From contig DASYKU010000025.1 in NCBI GenBank assembly GCA_035995165.1, forward strand, positions 1-39,068: a stretch of 39,068 bases of DNA, given 5' to 3'. The translations under genes were made by a program, and so were the position numbers. The DNA is from Mycobacteriales bacterium (GTDB taxonomy: Bacteria > Actinomycetota > Actinomycetes > Mycobacteriales > CADCTP01). The stretch's first letter is position 1; every line of letters starts with the position of its first letter. This document shows, piece by piece, positions 30,825 to 38,784 of the stretch. Below the pieces are notes generated by a model. The model worked only from the letters and a program-made list of their open reading frames with translations. It did no database searches and had not been told where the DNA came from.

Positions 30825-32012
30825 GTGGCCGGGTATGTCGACAGCGAGGTGGGTCGGCTGCGTACGGTCCTGTTGCACCGGCCGGGCGCGGAGCTCAAGC
30901 GGCTGACCCCGCGCAACAACGACCAGCTGCTCTTCGACGGGATCCCGTGGGTGGACCGGGCCCAGGACGAGCACGACGGGTTCGCCCAGGCGCTGCGCGA
31001 CCACGGTGTCGAGGTGCTCTACCTGGGCGAGCTGCTGGAGCAGACGCTGGTCGAGTCGGACGCGCGGGATTCCACGATCGCGGCCGTGCTGGACGACCCC
31101 CGCCTCGGCCCGACCCTCCGTACGGTCGTGCAGCGGCACCTGTCCGAGCTGCACCCGACCGACCTGGCCGGGGTGCTCACGGCCGGGCTCACCCAGCGGG
31201 AGCTGAAGACCGGCCGCGGGCTGACGTACCGGCTGATGGACGAGCACGACTTCGTCGTCGACCCGCTGCCCAACCTGCTGTTCACCCGCGACTCCAGCGT
31301 CTGGATCCGGGGCGAGGTCGCGGTGACCAGCCCGTCGATGCTGGCCCGCCGCCGGGAGACGACGCTGCTGCGGGCGATCTACGCCTCGCACCCGCGCTTC
31401 GCCGGCACCGCGACGGTGTACGAGCCGCAGTCGGAGTGGCTGGAGGGCGGCGACGTGCTGCTGCTCGGCCCGGGCGTGCTCGCGGTCGGCACGGGCCAGC
31501 GGACCACGCCGGCCGGGGTGGAGACGCTGGCCCGCCGGGTGTTCGACGAGGGGCTGGTGCACACGGTGGTGGTGGTCCCGATCGCGCAGGAGCGGGCGAC
31601 CATGCACCTGGACACGATCTGCACGATGGTCGACGTCGACGCGGTCACGCTGTATCCGCCGGTCGCGGACACGCTCGCGTACACGGTCACGGCCGGGGAC
31701 GACGGTGAGCTGGTGGTCGGCGAGCCCGAGCCGTTCCTGGCCGCGGGCGCGCGGGCGCTCGGGCTGGACCGGATCCGGGTCATCGGGACCGGGCTGGACC
31801 CGGTGACGGCCGAGCGGGAGCAGTGGGACGACGGGAACAACACGCTGTGCGTGGCGCCCCGGCTGGCGATGGCGTACGAGCGGAACGCGGAGACGAACGC
31901 GCAGCTCGAGGCGCACGGCATCGAGGTGATCCGGATCGCCGGCTCCGAGCTCGGCAGCGGCCGCGGCGGCCCCCGCTGCATGAGCTGCCCCGTCGAGCGC
32001 GACCCGCTCTAG
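30825..32012 (+). CDS. arcA: Arginine deiminase
   Basis: A 395-residue enzyme converting arginine to citrulline and ammonia. Guanidino-modifying fold motifs are present: [15 protein letters not shown] at the N-terminus, [33 protein letters not shown] and the C-terminal GGPRCMSCP, in which C385 is the nucleophile. Length is typical (about 400-410). arcB, arcC and the arginine/ornithine antiporter are not adjacent, so the ATP-yielding pathway is not shown here. The GTG start is leaderless by the TAGAGT element. It converges with the SEC-C gene. Confidence 0.96.
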   Translation: MAGYVDSEVGRLRTVLLHRPGAELKRLTPRNNDQLLFDGIPWVDRAQDEHDGFAQALRDHGVEVLYLGELLEQTLVESDARDSTIAAVLDDPRLGPTLRTVVQRHLSELHPTDLAGVLTAGLTQRELKTGRGLTYRLMDEHDFVVDPLPNLLFTRDSSVWIRGEVAVTSPSMLARRRETTLLRAIYASHPRFAGTATVYEPQSEWLEGGDVLLLGPGVLAVGTGQRTTPAGVETLARRVFDEGLVHTVVVVPIAQERATMHLDTICTMVDVDAVTLYPPVADTLAYTVTAGDDGELVVGEPEPFLAAGARALGLDRIRVIGTGLDPVTAEREQWDDGNNTLCVAPRLAMAYERNAETNAQLEAHGIEVIRIAGSELGSGRGGPRCMSCPVERDPL

Positions 32013-32013
32013 C

Positions 32014-32034
32014 GCCGCCGCGCGACCCGGCGGC
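32014..32034. terminator. Bidirectional hairpin between arcA and the SEC-C gene
   Basis: A perfect 7-bp stem, GCCGCCG (32014-32020) and CGGCGGC (32028-32034), with a 7-base loop, in the 25 bases between two convergent stop codons. Confidence 0.45.
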
Positions 32035-32037
32035 CGA

Positions 32038-32967
32038 CTAGCGCAGGGTGAGCTGGCGGCCGCGCAGGCCGTCCCGGGCGCGCCGCTCGGCGCTGGACAG
32101 CGGTCCGTCCTGACCGAGCGCCTCGGTCAGCCGCCCGGCGAACTCCCGGGCCGGCTCCTCCCACTGCTCGGCCGGCAGCTCCGTCGGCAGGTCCCAGACC
32201 GGGACGAGCAGGCTGTGGGCCCGGAAGGACCCCGCGTACCGGGTGTCCACGCCGAGCGGCAGCGTCCCGGCCGCGCCGAGCCGGGCCAGCGCGTCGAGCA
32301 GGGCGTCCTCCTCGTACGGGACGACCCAGCGCAGGTGCGCCTTGTCCCCGATCCGGCACCAGTACGCCGCGCCGGGCTCGACGTCGAGCCGGACCGTCGG
32401 CACCACGGCCGCGTCGGCCCGCTCCATCGACGCCGCCACCTCGGGGTCGTCCGAGGTCGACCCCTCCAGCCAGAACGCGAAGTCCCGGTGCACGGTCGGC
32501 TCCACCGCCCCGTCCAGGTCGAGGAGGTCCTGCAGCCGCGGCCCCGGCCCGGGCAGCCCGGTCGTCGAGACCATCGTGCCGGGCTCCGCCACCAGGGCCT
32601 GCTCCAGCACGTGGGCCACGTCCCGGCTCACGTCGCCGGAGCGCGCGTGGACCTGCAGGCCGAGCAGGATCCGGCCGTCGGCCCGCACGATCGCGGGCAG
32701 CGCCAGCGGCAGCAGGGTGGCCAGCGTCACCTCGCGGTCGGAGTCCTTGAGGGTCAGCGGCGCGGTCGCGGACGGCACCAGCTCGCGCATCGCGACCCAG
32801 TCGCACTCGGCCGGCAGCCCCTCGAACGGCCTGGGCACGGCGACGTCGCCGGCCCCGTGGCAGCTCTTGTAACGGCGGCCGGACCCGCACGGGCAGGGCG
32901 CCTTCGGGTCGACCTCCCCCTCGGGGGTCGTCCGGGCGGAACGGCGTGCGGCGGTGCGGCGACTCAC
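32038..32967 (-). CDS. SEC-C motif protein, DUF5926 type
   Basis: A 309-residue cytosolic protein. The zinc-binding SEC-C motif CPCGSGRRYKSCHG lies near the N-terminus (about 25-38), where it may mediate contact with other proteins, as the C-terminal motif of SecA does. The remaining sequence matches the actinobacterial DUF5926 pattern: PFEGLPAECDWVAMRELVPSATA, DSDREVTLATLLPLALPA, AFWLEGS and VPYEEDALLDALARL. No enzymatic motif is recognisable. The GTG start has TAGGGT six bases upstream. It lies 44 bases downstream of the anti-sigma-type ATPase gene on the same strand. Function unknown. Confidence 0.85.
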   Translation of the reverse strand: MSRRTAARRSARTTPEGEVDPKAPCPCGSGRRYKSCHGAGDVAVPRPFEGLPAECDWVAMRELVPSATAPLTLKDSDREVTLATLLPLALPAIVRADGRILLGLQVHARSGDVSRDVAHVLEQALVAEPGTMVSTTGLPGPGPRLQDLLDLDGAVEPTVHRDFAFWLEGSTSDDPEVAASMERADAAVVPTVRLDVEPGAAYWCRIGDKAHLRWVVPYEEDALLDALARLGAAGTLPLGVDTRYAGSFRAHSLLVPVWDLPTELPAEQWEEPAREFAGRLTEALGQDGPLSSAERRARDGLRGRQLTLR

Positions 32968-32973
32968 CCGCCG

Positions 32974-32979
32974 ACCCTA
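32974..32979 (-). promoter_or_regulatory. Leaderless -10 (TAGGGT) for the SEC-C gene
   Basis: On the minus strand TAGGGT is followed by six bases and then the GTG at 32967. Confidence 0.6.
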
Positions 32980-33011
32980 CCGACACCCCTGGTACGGACC
33001 GGACCGGCCCG

Positions 33012-33413
33012 TCAGGACCTGACCGCCAGCTCGACCCAGACCGTGCTGGCCGGTCCGCCGCCGTTGCTGGACTGCTCGACGCCCCAGTCCCGGGCCAGCG
33101 CGGCCACGATGGCCAGGCCGCGGCCGCGGACGTCCTCCGGCCCGGCGTCGTGCCGGGCCGGCACGCTCGGGCCGCCGCCGTCGGACACCCGCAGCCGGAC
33201 GCACTCGTCCTCGACGGTCCAGCTCACCTCGAGCAGGCCACCGGGCAGCGGCTCGGCGTAGCGGACGGCATTCCCCACCAACTCGCTGATCACGAGCGTC
33301 GCATCGGCGATCACGGCCGGGGGCAGCCCGGCATCGGCAAGATCCGCACTGAGCTGACGCCGTACCTCGCCGGCACTCGCCGGCGTGTGGCGAACGGTCA
33401 CCAAGCGGAGCAC
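33012..33413 (-). CDS. Anti-sigma-factor-type ATP-binding protein (HATPase_c_2)
   Basis: A 133-residue GHKL ATPase of the RsbW/SpoIIAB-like group. The N box is ISELVGNAVRYA (about 43-54), the G1 box is RVSDGGG, and the G2 box is GRGLAIVAALARDWGV. Such small proteins bind and phosphorylate anti-sigma antagonists or hold sigma factors; many in actinobacteria are orphans with unknown partners, as here. No sigma factor or STAS-domain gene is adjacent. The start GTG is preceded by GAAGAGG. The 169-base region to the divergent flavoprotein gene holds a CGGT triple repeat (about 33438-33451) and the hairpin CGCAC/GTGCG (33507-33520). Confidence 0.9.
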   Translation of the reverse strand: MLRLVTVRHTPASAGEVRRQLSADLADAGLPPAVIADATLVISELVGNAVRYAEPLPGGLLEVSWTVEDECVRLRVSDGGGPSVPARHDAGPEDVRGRGLAIVAALARDWGVEQSSNGGGPASTVWVELAVRS

Positions 33414-33582
33414 TGCGCCTCTTCACGCCACGTCTTGACGGTCGGTCGGTCGGATCTGAACTTCGAGAGGTATCCCCCGACGACCCGAGTCGGTAACCCT
33501 CTGCGCCGCACGGTAGTGCGAACGTATACAGGCTGCGACCATCGGCGCGCGAAAACCGCTCCGGAGGGTAAGGATAGGCCGA

Positions 33583-34536
33583 GTGACGAGCCCTCCTGTC
33601 GTGATCGTCGGTGCTGGTATCTCCGGTGTCGCATGCGCGCGTGAACTGACCGCCGCCGGCGTCCCGGTCCGCCTGCACGAGCGCTCGTACGTGCCCGGTG
33701 GCCGGATGTCCTCCCGCACGCTGGCCGGGCGGAAGGTCGACCTCGGCGCGTCGTACCTGACCTGCCGGACGCCGGAGTTCGGCGCGGTGGTCGAGTCCTG
33801 GCAGCAGCGCGGGCTGATCCGGCCCTGGACCGACCGCTTCGCCGTCCGTACGCCCACGGGCTGGGACCTCAGCGACCCCGGCCCGGTCCGGTACGGCACC
33901 CCGGGCGGGTTGCGCTCGCTGGTGGTGGACCTGGCCGCGGGGCTGGACATCGCGTACCGGTCGGAGGTGGCGGACGTGGGACCGGGCCCGACCGTGGACG
34001 GGGAGCCGGCCGCCGCGGTCGTGCTGGCCATGCCCGACCCGCAGGCCTGCGACCTGCTCGCCGACGAGCTGGCCGCGGAGCTGGCCGCGGTCGCGGGCCG
34101 GGAGTCCGAGCCGGCGCTGACACTCGCGGCCGGCTGGGACGAGCGCTGCTGGCGGGACCTGGACGGCGCGTTCGTGACCGACGACCCGGACCTGTCCTGG
34201 GTCGCCGACGACGGCCGCCGCCGCGGGGACGGGGCGCCGGTGCTGGTCGCCCACACCACGTCGGCGTTCGCGGCACCGCACCTGGACCGGCCCCGGGACG
34301 CCGCGGAGCCGGCCCTCGCCGCGCTGCAGCGGGTTCTGGAGATCGACCGGCCGCCGGCCTGGACGTACCTGCACCGCTGGTCGCTGGCCAGCCCGGCCGC
34401 GCCCCACGACGAGCCGTTCCACCTGGGCGGATCCGGGGTCGCGCTGTGCGGGGACAGCTGGGGCTCGCCCCGGGTCGAGACCGCCTGGACGTCCGGGCAC
34501 CGGCTCGGCCGGGCGCTGGTGGAACGGCTGGCATGA
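33583..34536 (+). CDS. FAD-dependent oxidoreductase, renalase-like
   Basis: A 317-residue flavoprotein. The dinucleotide motif VVIVGAGISGVACARELTAAG opens the protein, followed by ERSYVPGGRMSSR, the arginine-bearing second motif of amine-oxidase/renalase-like enzymes, and VDLGASYLT. A C-terminal GVALCGDSWGSPRVETAWTSG closes the FAD site. Bacterial renalases oxidise 2- or 6-dihydro-NAD(P) isomers, but this member could act on another substrate. The GTG has AAGGA eight bases upstream. Its stop overlaps the start of the cupin gene as ATGA, so the two are translationally coupled. Confidence 0.88.
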   Translation: MTSPPVVIVGAGISGVACARELTAAGVPVRLHERSYVPGGRMSSRTLAGRKVDLGASYLTCRTPEFGAVVESWQQRGLIRPWTDRFAVRTPTGWDLSDPGPVRYGTPGGLRSLVVDLAAGLDIAYRSEVADVGPGPTVDGEPAAAVVLAMPDPQACDLLADELAAELAAVAGRESEPALTLAAGWDERCWRDLDGAFVTDDPDLSWVADDGRRRGDGAPVLVAHTTSAFAAPHLDRPRDAAEPALAALQRVLEIDRPPAWTYLHRWSLASPAAPHDEPFHLGGSGVALCGDSWGSPRVETAWTSGHRLGRALVERLA

Positions 34537-34967
34537 GTGCCGCCGACCGGTTGATCGAGCAGCTCGCCCTCGAGGCCCACCCCGAGGGCGGCTGGTTCCG
34601 CGAGGTCTGGCGGACGCCGGTCGAGCTGACCCCGGCCGGCTACCCCGGTCCGCGCTCGACCGCGACCAGCATCACGTTCCTGCTCCGGGCGGGCGAGCGG
34701 TCCCGCTGGCACCGGGTCCGCTCGGACGAGCTCTGGCTCTGGCAGGGCCTCGGGCCGGTCCGGCTGCGCCTCGGCGGGACCGGCGCCGCGCCGGCGGCCG
34801 GGACCGGGCTGGTCGTCGGTCCCGACCCCGGCGCGGGCCACCTCCTGCAGGGCCTCGTCCCGGCCGGCGCCTGGCAGGCGGCCGAGCCGCTGACCGACGC
34901 CGGCGCCCTGGTCGGCTGCGTGGTCTCGCCCGGCTTCGCGTACGAGGACTTCGAGCTGGCCGAGTAG
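34533..34967 (+). CDS. Cupin-fold protein, DUF985 family
   Basis: A 144-residue single-cupin protein. It begins LIEQLALEAHPEGGWFREVWRTP and continues TSITFLLRAGERSRWHRVRSDELWLWQGLGP, both DUF985 landmarks, with the metal-type histidines and glutamate in HRVRSDE. It ends VSPGFAYEDFELAE, the usual C-terminus. The reaction is unknown; the fold suggests small-molecule binding or isomerisation. It starts by ATGA overlap with the flavoprotein stop and converges tightly with the ABC permease gene (four bases between). Confidence 0.92.
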   Translation: MSAADRLIEQLALEAHPEGGWFREVWRTPVELTPAGYPGPRSTATSITFLLRAGERSRWHRVRSDELWLWQGLGPVRLRLGGTGAAPAAGTGLVVGPDPGAGHLLQGLVPAGAWQAAEPLTDAGALVGCVVSPGFAYEDFELAE

Positions 34968-34971
34968 GGCG

Positions 34972-35862
34972 TCAGTCGGTCCGGCGGAACTGGATCGCGG
35001 CCACCGCGAACATCGCCACCCCCAACCCGAAGACGACCAGGATGTCGAGCCAGATCGGGACCACCCAGCTGCCCCAGGTGACGCCCGGGTCGAGCCGGTC
35101 CCGGATCGCCGGCGGCACGTCCAGGTGCGCGAACACGACGTGCCGCATGGGCTCCACCGCGTAGGACAGCGGGTTGATCCGGGTGGCCACGGTCAGCCAG
35201 GCCGGCAGCCCGGTCAGCGGGAACAGCGACCCGGACAGGAACATCATCGGGGTCAGGACCAGCTGCACGATCGGCATCACGGCCTGGAACTTCTTGATCC
35301 GGGCCGAGATCATCAACCCGAACGCGGTCATCGCCAGCGCGGTCAGGAACAGCAGCGCGAGCAGGGCGATGATCATCAAGGGGTCGTACGGGACACCGAC
35401 CAGGCCGGCCAGCGCGATCAGGATGACCGCCTGCAGGGTCGCGATCGCGCCGCCGCCCAGGCACTTGCCGGCCAGGATCGCCGAGCGCGGCACCGGCGCG
35501 ACCAGCATCTCCCGCAGGAACCCGAACTCGCGGTCCCAGACGATCGAGATGCCGGCGAAGATCGCGGTGAACAGGGTCGAGGTCGCCACGATGCCGGGGA
35601 ACAGGAAGGTCCGGAAGTCGACCCCACCGGTCGCGGACCGGGTCAGCCCGGACAGGCCGCTGCCGAGCACGAACAACAGCAGCAGCGGCTGGGCCAGGCC
35701 GGAGATCAGCCGGCCCTTGGACCGGACGAACCGGATCATCTCCCGCTGGTAGACGACCTTGACCGCGCGCAGGGTGTGCGCCGGGCCGGACCCGGCCAGC
35801 GAGACCGGCGCCGGCGGGGCCCCGGTCCGGCGCGGGACCTCGGTCGTGGGCTGGGTGCTCAT
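34972..35862 (-). CDS. ABC-2 type transporter permease, DrrB-like
   Basis: A 296-residue membrane component of an ABC exporter. After a cytosolic lead of about 50 residues come about six transmembrane segments, with the ABC-2 signature region LTPMMFLSGSLFPLTGLPAWL near the C-terminus and LSYAVEPMRH. DrrB-like proteins export hydrophobic drugs or lipids. The ATG at 35862 overlaps the stop of the ATPase gene by one base (TGATG), which decides this start over the TTG one codon earlier. It forms a two-gene operon with the ATPase, probably under the divergent MarR regulator. Confidence 0.93.
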   Translation of the reverse strand: MSTQPTTEVPRRTGAPPAPVSLAGSGPAHTLRAVKVVYQREMIRFVRSKGRLISGLAQPLLLLFVLGSGLSGLTRSATGGVDFRTFLFPGIVATSTLFTAIFAGISIVWDREFGFLREMLVAPVPRSAILAGKCLGGGAIATLQAVILIALAGLVGVPYDPLMIIALLALLFLTALAMTAFGLMISARIKKFQAVMPIVQLVLTPMMFLSGSLFPLTGLPAWLTVATRINPLSYAVEPMRHVVFAHLDVPPAIRDRLDPGVTWGSWVVPIWLDILVVFGLGVAMFAVAAIQFRRTD

Positions 35863-36848
35863 CAACGCCTCCCGGCCCGCATCATCATCGGCGGCATCCG
35901 GCGCTCGCCCTGCTCCGCGTCCAGGATCGTGCTGCCGGTGTGGGACAGGAACACGTCGTCCAGGGACGGGCTGGCGACGCTGACCGATCGGATCGGCACC
36001 CCGAGCTCGGCGAACAGCCGCGGTACGAACCGCTCCCCGTCCGGCACCGAGAACGTCACCTCACCCGAGTGCATCCCGGCCTCGACCCCGAACGTCGAGC
36101 GCAGCGCCGCGATCGCGGCCTCGTCGTCGGCGGTGGTGATCTGCACCCGGTCCTTGCCGACCGCGGCCTTGAGCGCCTCCGGCGTGTCCAGGGCGACGAT
36201 CCGGCCCGCGTTCATGATCGCGATGCGGTCGCAGTTCTCGGCCTCGTCCATGTAGTGCGTGGTGAGGAAGACGGTGATGTCCTCGCTCTCCTTCAGCTCC
36301 CGGACGTACTCCCAGACCGAGGCCCGGCTCTGCGGGTCGAGCCCGATCGTCGGCTCGTCGAGGAACAACACCCGCGGCGAGTGCAGCAGACCACGGGCGA
36401 TCTCCAGCCGGCGCTTCATCCCGCCGGAGAACGTCTCGACCACGCTCTTGCGCCGCTCGGCCAGCCCGACCAGCGCGAGCAGGTCGTCGATCCGGCGGGA
36501 CAGGACGGCCTTGGGCACGCCGTAGAGCTCGCCGTGGAAGCGCAGGTTCTGCTCGGCGGTGAGGTCGACGTCCAGCGTCGGGTCCTGGAAGACCAGGCCG
36601 ATGCTGCGCCGGACCGCGTCCCGCTCGGTCCGGACGTCGTGCCCGGCGACCCGGGCGCTGCCGGCGGTCGGCCGGGCCAGCGTGCAGAGGATGTTGATCG
36701 TCGTGGACTTGCCGGCACCGTTGGGGCCGAGGAAGCCGAAGGTCTCCCCGGGCTCGACCCGGAAGTCGATGCCGCGGACGGCCTCGATCTCCCCGAAGCG
36801 CTTCTCCAGGCCGGTCACCTCGACGGCGGCCGGACGTTGCTCAATCAT
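35862..36848 (-). CDS. ABC transporter ATPase, DrrA-like
   Basis: A 328-residue nucleotide-binding subunit. Walker A is GPNGAGKST (41-49), the Q-loop is FQDPTLD, the signature is FSGGMKRRLEIARGL, Walker B is RVLFLDEPTIGLDP and the switch histidine is in LTTHYMDEAE. The C-terminal ~90 residues form the DrrA/CcmA-type accessory domain, which ends ASPSLDDVFLSHTG. It energises the DrrB-like permease for export. The ATG at 36848 gives the standard start VTGLEKRFG. It diverges from marR with 52 bases between start codons. Confidence 0.95.
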   Translation of the reverse strand: MIEQRPAAVEVTGLEKRFGEIEAVRGIDFRVEPGETFGFLGPNGAGKSTTINILCTLARPTAGSARVAGHDVRTERDAVRRSIGLVFQDPTLDVDLTAEQNLRFHGELYGVPKAVLSRRIDDLLALVGLAERRKSVVETFSGGMKRRLEIARGLLHSPRVLFLDEPTIGLDPQSRASVWEYVRELKESEDITVFLTTHYMDEAENCDRIAIMNAGRIVALDTPEALKAAVGKDRVQITTADDEAAIAALRSTFGVEAGMHSGEVTFSVPDGERFVPRLFAELGVPIRSVSVASPSLDDVFLSHTGSTILDAEQGERRMPPMMMRAGRR

Positions 36849-36885
36849 GGGTGCATCCCACCATTGGAGATTCCCTCGGTCAACC

Positions 36886-36893
36886 TCATATGA
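36886..36893. promoter_or_regulatory. Candidate MarR operator overlapping the marR -10
   Basis: TCATATGA is a perfect 8-bp palindrome covering the marR -10. Imperfect flanking arms CCCACCAT (36857-36864) and ATGATGGG (36890-36897) match at seven of eight positions. The position suits autoregulation and control of the exporter. Confidence 0.35.
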
Positions 36894-36894
36894 T
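36889..36894 (+). promoter_or_regulatory. Leaderless -10 (TATGAT) for the marR gene
   Basis: TATGAT, one base from the TATAAT consensus, is followed by six bases and then the ATG at 36901. A -35-like TTGGAG is at 36864-36869 with 19-base spacing. Confidence 0.65.
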
Positions 36895-36900
36895 GGGTCC

Positions 36901-37542
36901 ATGCCCGAGCCGGACATCGCGACGCTGACGCACCGGCTGGCCGCGCTGACGCGCCGGGCGATCGGCGACCGGATGGCCCACGAGAGCTGGGCCCACGAGG
37001 CCGGGTTCCGGCCCGGCTGCATCGGCGTGCTGCACGTGGTGGCGGCGAAGGAGCCGGTCTCCCAGCGGGAGGTCAGCGACGCGCTGCTGCTCGACCCGAG
37101 CGACCTGGTCACGCTGGTCGACATCCTGGAGCGGGCCGGCCTGCTCGAGCGCCGCCGCGACCCGGCCGACCGCCGGCGGTACGCGTTGGAGGTCACCCCG
37201 CAGGGTCAGCTCGCCGTCGTCCGGCTCCGCGAGATCAACCGGGAGGCGAACGAGGAGCTGCTCGCCCCGCTGGACGCGGACGAGCGCGCGCAGCTGGCCG
37301 GGTTGCTGACCCGGGTGGTCCACCACCACACCGGCCACCCCGCTGACGACACCGCCGCCCCGCTGCCGGACCAGGTCCCGGCCGGGGAGGCCGCGGCCCG
37401 GGACGCGGCGCTGCGGGCGGCGGCCGACCGTGACGCGGCCGCTCGCGAGGTCGCCGCGCACCCGGTGAACCCCGAACGTGCGCCGGAGCCGTACGACCCC
37501 GACCGCGAGGCCGAGCGCGCCCGCGAATCGCTCCGTCCCTGA
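36901..37542 (+). CDS. MarR-family transcriptional regulator
   Basis: A 213-residue winged-helix regulator. The recognition region is VSQREVSDALLLDPSDLVTLVDILERAGLLERRRDPADRRRYALEVTPQG, with the DxRxR wing typical of MarR proteins. A C-terminal tail of about 70 residues, rich in Ala, Asp, Arg and Pro, exceeds the usual ~145-residue family length and looks disordered. It lies divergent to the DrrAB-like exporter, so it is probably its ligand-responsive repressor. The last six codons and the stop lie in a 40-bp sequence that is repeated in tandem directly downstream. Confidence 0.93.
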   Translation: MPEPDIATLTHRLAALTRRAIGDRMAHESWAHEAGFRPGCIGVLHVVAAKEPVSQREVSDALLLDPSDLVTLVDILERAGLLERRRDPADRRRYALEVTPQGQLAVVRLREINREANEELLAPLDADERAQLAGLLTRVVHHHTGHPADDTAAPLPDQVPAGEAAARDAALRAAADRDAAAREVAAHPVNPERAPEPYDPDREAERARESLRP

Positions 37543-37600
37543 CGGGCCCGGCGGCCGCGCCCGCGAATCGCTCCGTGCCTGACGGGCCCGGCGGCCGCGC
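37521..37600 (+). repeat. 40-bp tandem duplication at the marR 3' end
   Basis: Positions 37521-37560 and 37561-37600 are identical except 37537 (C) versus 37577 (G). Each unit begins CCGCGAATCGCTCCGT, continues through CTGACGGGCCCGG and ends in GCGGCCGCGC. The first contains the marR stop at 37540-37542. The unit carries a short hairpin, CCGTC-cct-GACGG, perfect in copy 1. Confidence 0.9.
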
Positions 37601-37653
37601 CCAACCAATTCCTACCGCCCCCCGGGCCGCCGGCCGAGAACCGGGCGGCGAGC

Positions 37654-38430
37654 TCAGGCGCGGAGGCGGGCCAGCACGTCGGTGGGGCGGTTGGTGATGA
37701 TCGCGTCGACGCCGAGGCCGAGGACCAGCTCGATGTCGGCCGGCTCGTCCACGGTCCAGACGTAGAGGCGGTTTCCCTGCGCATGCACCCGGGCCACGTA
37801 CGACGGGTGCGCCCGCAGGATCTCCACCCCCGGCCCGGCGATGTCCGCGGCCGCCGGCAGCGACCCGTCCCGGCGCCGGACCGGCACCCGCTCGAGCAGC
37901 AGCACGGTCTCCAGCGGCGGCGCCAGCAGCCGGACCCGCCGCAGCGCCACCGGCGAGAAGCTCATCACGGTGACCGGCGAGCCCGCGCCGGCCACCCCGT
38001 ACTTCTCCAGCAGCCGGACCAGCTGCTGCTCGACCAGCCCGGCGTACCGGGTTGGGTGCTTGGTCTCGATCAGCAACCGCACCCCGGTCCCCTCGACGAC
38101 CTGCAGCAGCCGGTCCAGGGTGAGCACGGGCGCCTCGGTGCTGTCCCGGTCCTCGATGTAGATCCCGGCCTCGGCGCCGGTCGCATGCCAGGAGCCGAAG
38201 TCCAGCCCGCGCAGGTCGTCCAGGTCGAAGTCGGAGACGACACCGTGCCCGGTCGACGTGCGGTCGACCGTACGGTCGTGCACGCAGACCAGGTGCCCGT
38301 CGCGGGTCAGCCGGACGTCGCACTCGACGCCGTCCGCGCCCTCGTCGATGGCGCGCAGGTAGGCCCCGAGCGTGTGCTCGGGGAGCGCGTCGGCCCCACC
38401 GCGGTGGGCGAAGACGAGCGGCCTGTTCAT
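37654..38430 (-). CDS. Glycerophosphodiester phosphodiesterase
   Basis: A 258-residue GDPD enzyme that hydrolyses glycerophosphodiesters to glycerol 3-phosphate and an alcohol. The catalytic and metal residues are visible: FAHRGG (H9, R10), PEHT, GVECDVRLTRDG (E36, D38) and VCVHD (H51), then ETKHPTRY and VWTVDEPAD at the C-terminal side of the TIM barrel. No signal peptide is present, so it is cytosolic. The ATG overlaps the rhodanese stop in ATGA and is translationally coupled to it. Recycling of phospholipid headgroups is the likely role. Confidence 0.95.
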   Translation of the reverse strand: MNRPLVFAHRGGADALPEHTLGAYLRAIDEGADGVECDVRLTRDGHLVCVHDRTVDRTSTGHGVVSDFDLDDLRGLDFGSWHATGAEAGIYIEDRDSTEAPVLTLDRLLQVVEGTGVRLLIETKHPTRYAGLVEQQLVRLLEKYGVAGAGSPVTVMSFSPVALRRVRLLAPPLETVLLLERVPVRRRDGSLPAAADIAGPGVEILRAHPSYVARVHAQGNRLYVWTVDEPADIELVLGLGVDAIITNRPTDVLARLRA

Positions 38431-38762
38431 AGCACGCGGGCCGGTTGTCCGTTCTCGCTGATCATTTCGCGGCCGGCGCCGGCCCACGACTGCATGCCGC
38501 CGTCGAGGTTGCGCACGTTGTCCCACCCGTTGCCGAGTAGGTAGGAGACGACCTGGCCGGAGCGGCCGCCGGAGCGGCAGACCACGACCACGTCGACGTC
38601 GGTCGGGACCTCGGCCATGCGGGCCGGGATCTCCATCATCGGTACGTGGTGGGCGTCCGGCGCGTGGCCGGCCGCCCACTCGTCGGGCTCGCGCACGTCG
38701 AGCAGGTAGGCCTCGGCGGGCACGTCGGTGGGGGCGACGTTGGGTACTTGCGGTCCGAACAC
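38427..38762 (-). CDS. Rhodanese-like domain protein
   Basis: A 111-residue single rhodanese domain. LLDVREPDEWAAGHAPDAHHVPM opens the fold and VCRSGGRSGQVVSYL carries the active-site loop with C62. LDGGMQSWAGAGREM closes it. It could transfer sulfane sulfur or act in redox signalling; no acceptor is evident. The GTG start has TAGGCT six bases upstream, located between the stop of the LCP gene and this start, so the rhodanese-GDPD pair has its own promoter. Confidence 0.94.
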   Translation of the reverse strand: MFGPQVPNVAPTDVPAEAYLLDVREPDEWAAGHAPDAHHVPMMEIPARMAEVPTDVDVVVVCRSGGRSGQVVSYLLGNGWDNVRNLDGGMQSWAGAGREMISENGQPARVL

Positions 38763-38768
38763 GCTTTC

Positions 38769-38774
38769 AGCCTA
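38769..38774 (-). promoter_or_regulatory. Leaderless -10 (TAGGCT) for the rhodanese-GDPD operon
   Basis: On the minus strand TAGGCT is followed by six bases and then the GTG at 38762. It is in the 22 bases after the LCP stop codon. Confidence 0.55.
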
Positions 38775-38784
38775 AGGGTCGGTG

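Noticed and set aside
33438-33451. CGGT triple repeat as a regulatory array
   Set aside because: Three 4-base units are too few to exceed chance in this composition.
37517-37610. The 40-bp tandem repeat as a CRISPR or integration array
   Set aside because: There are only two units with no spacers, and the repeat includes marR coding sequence.
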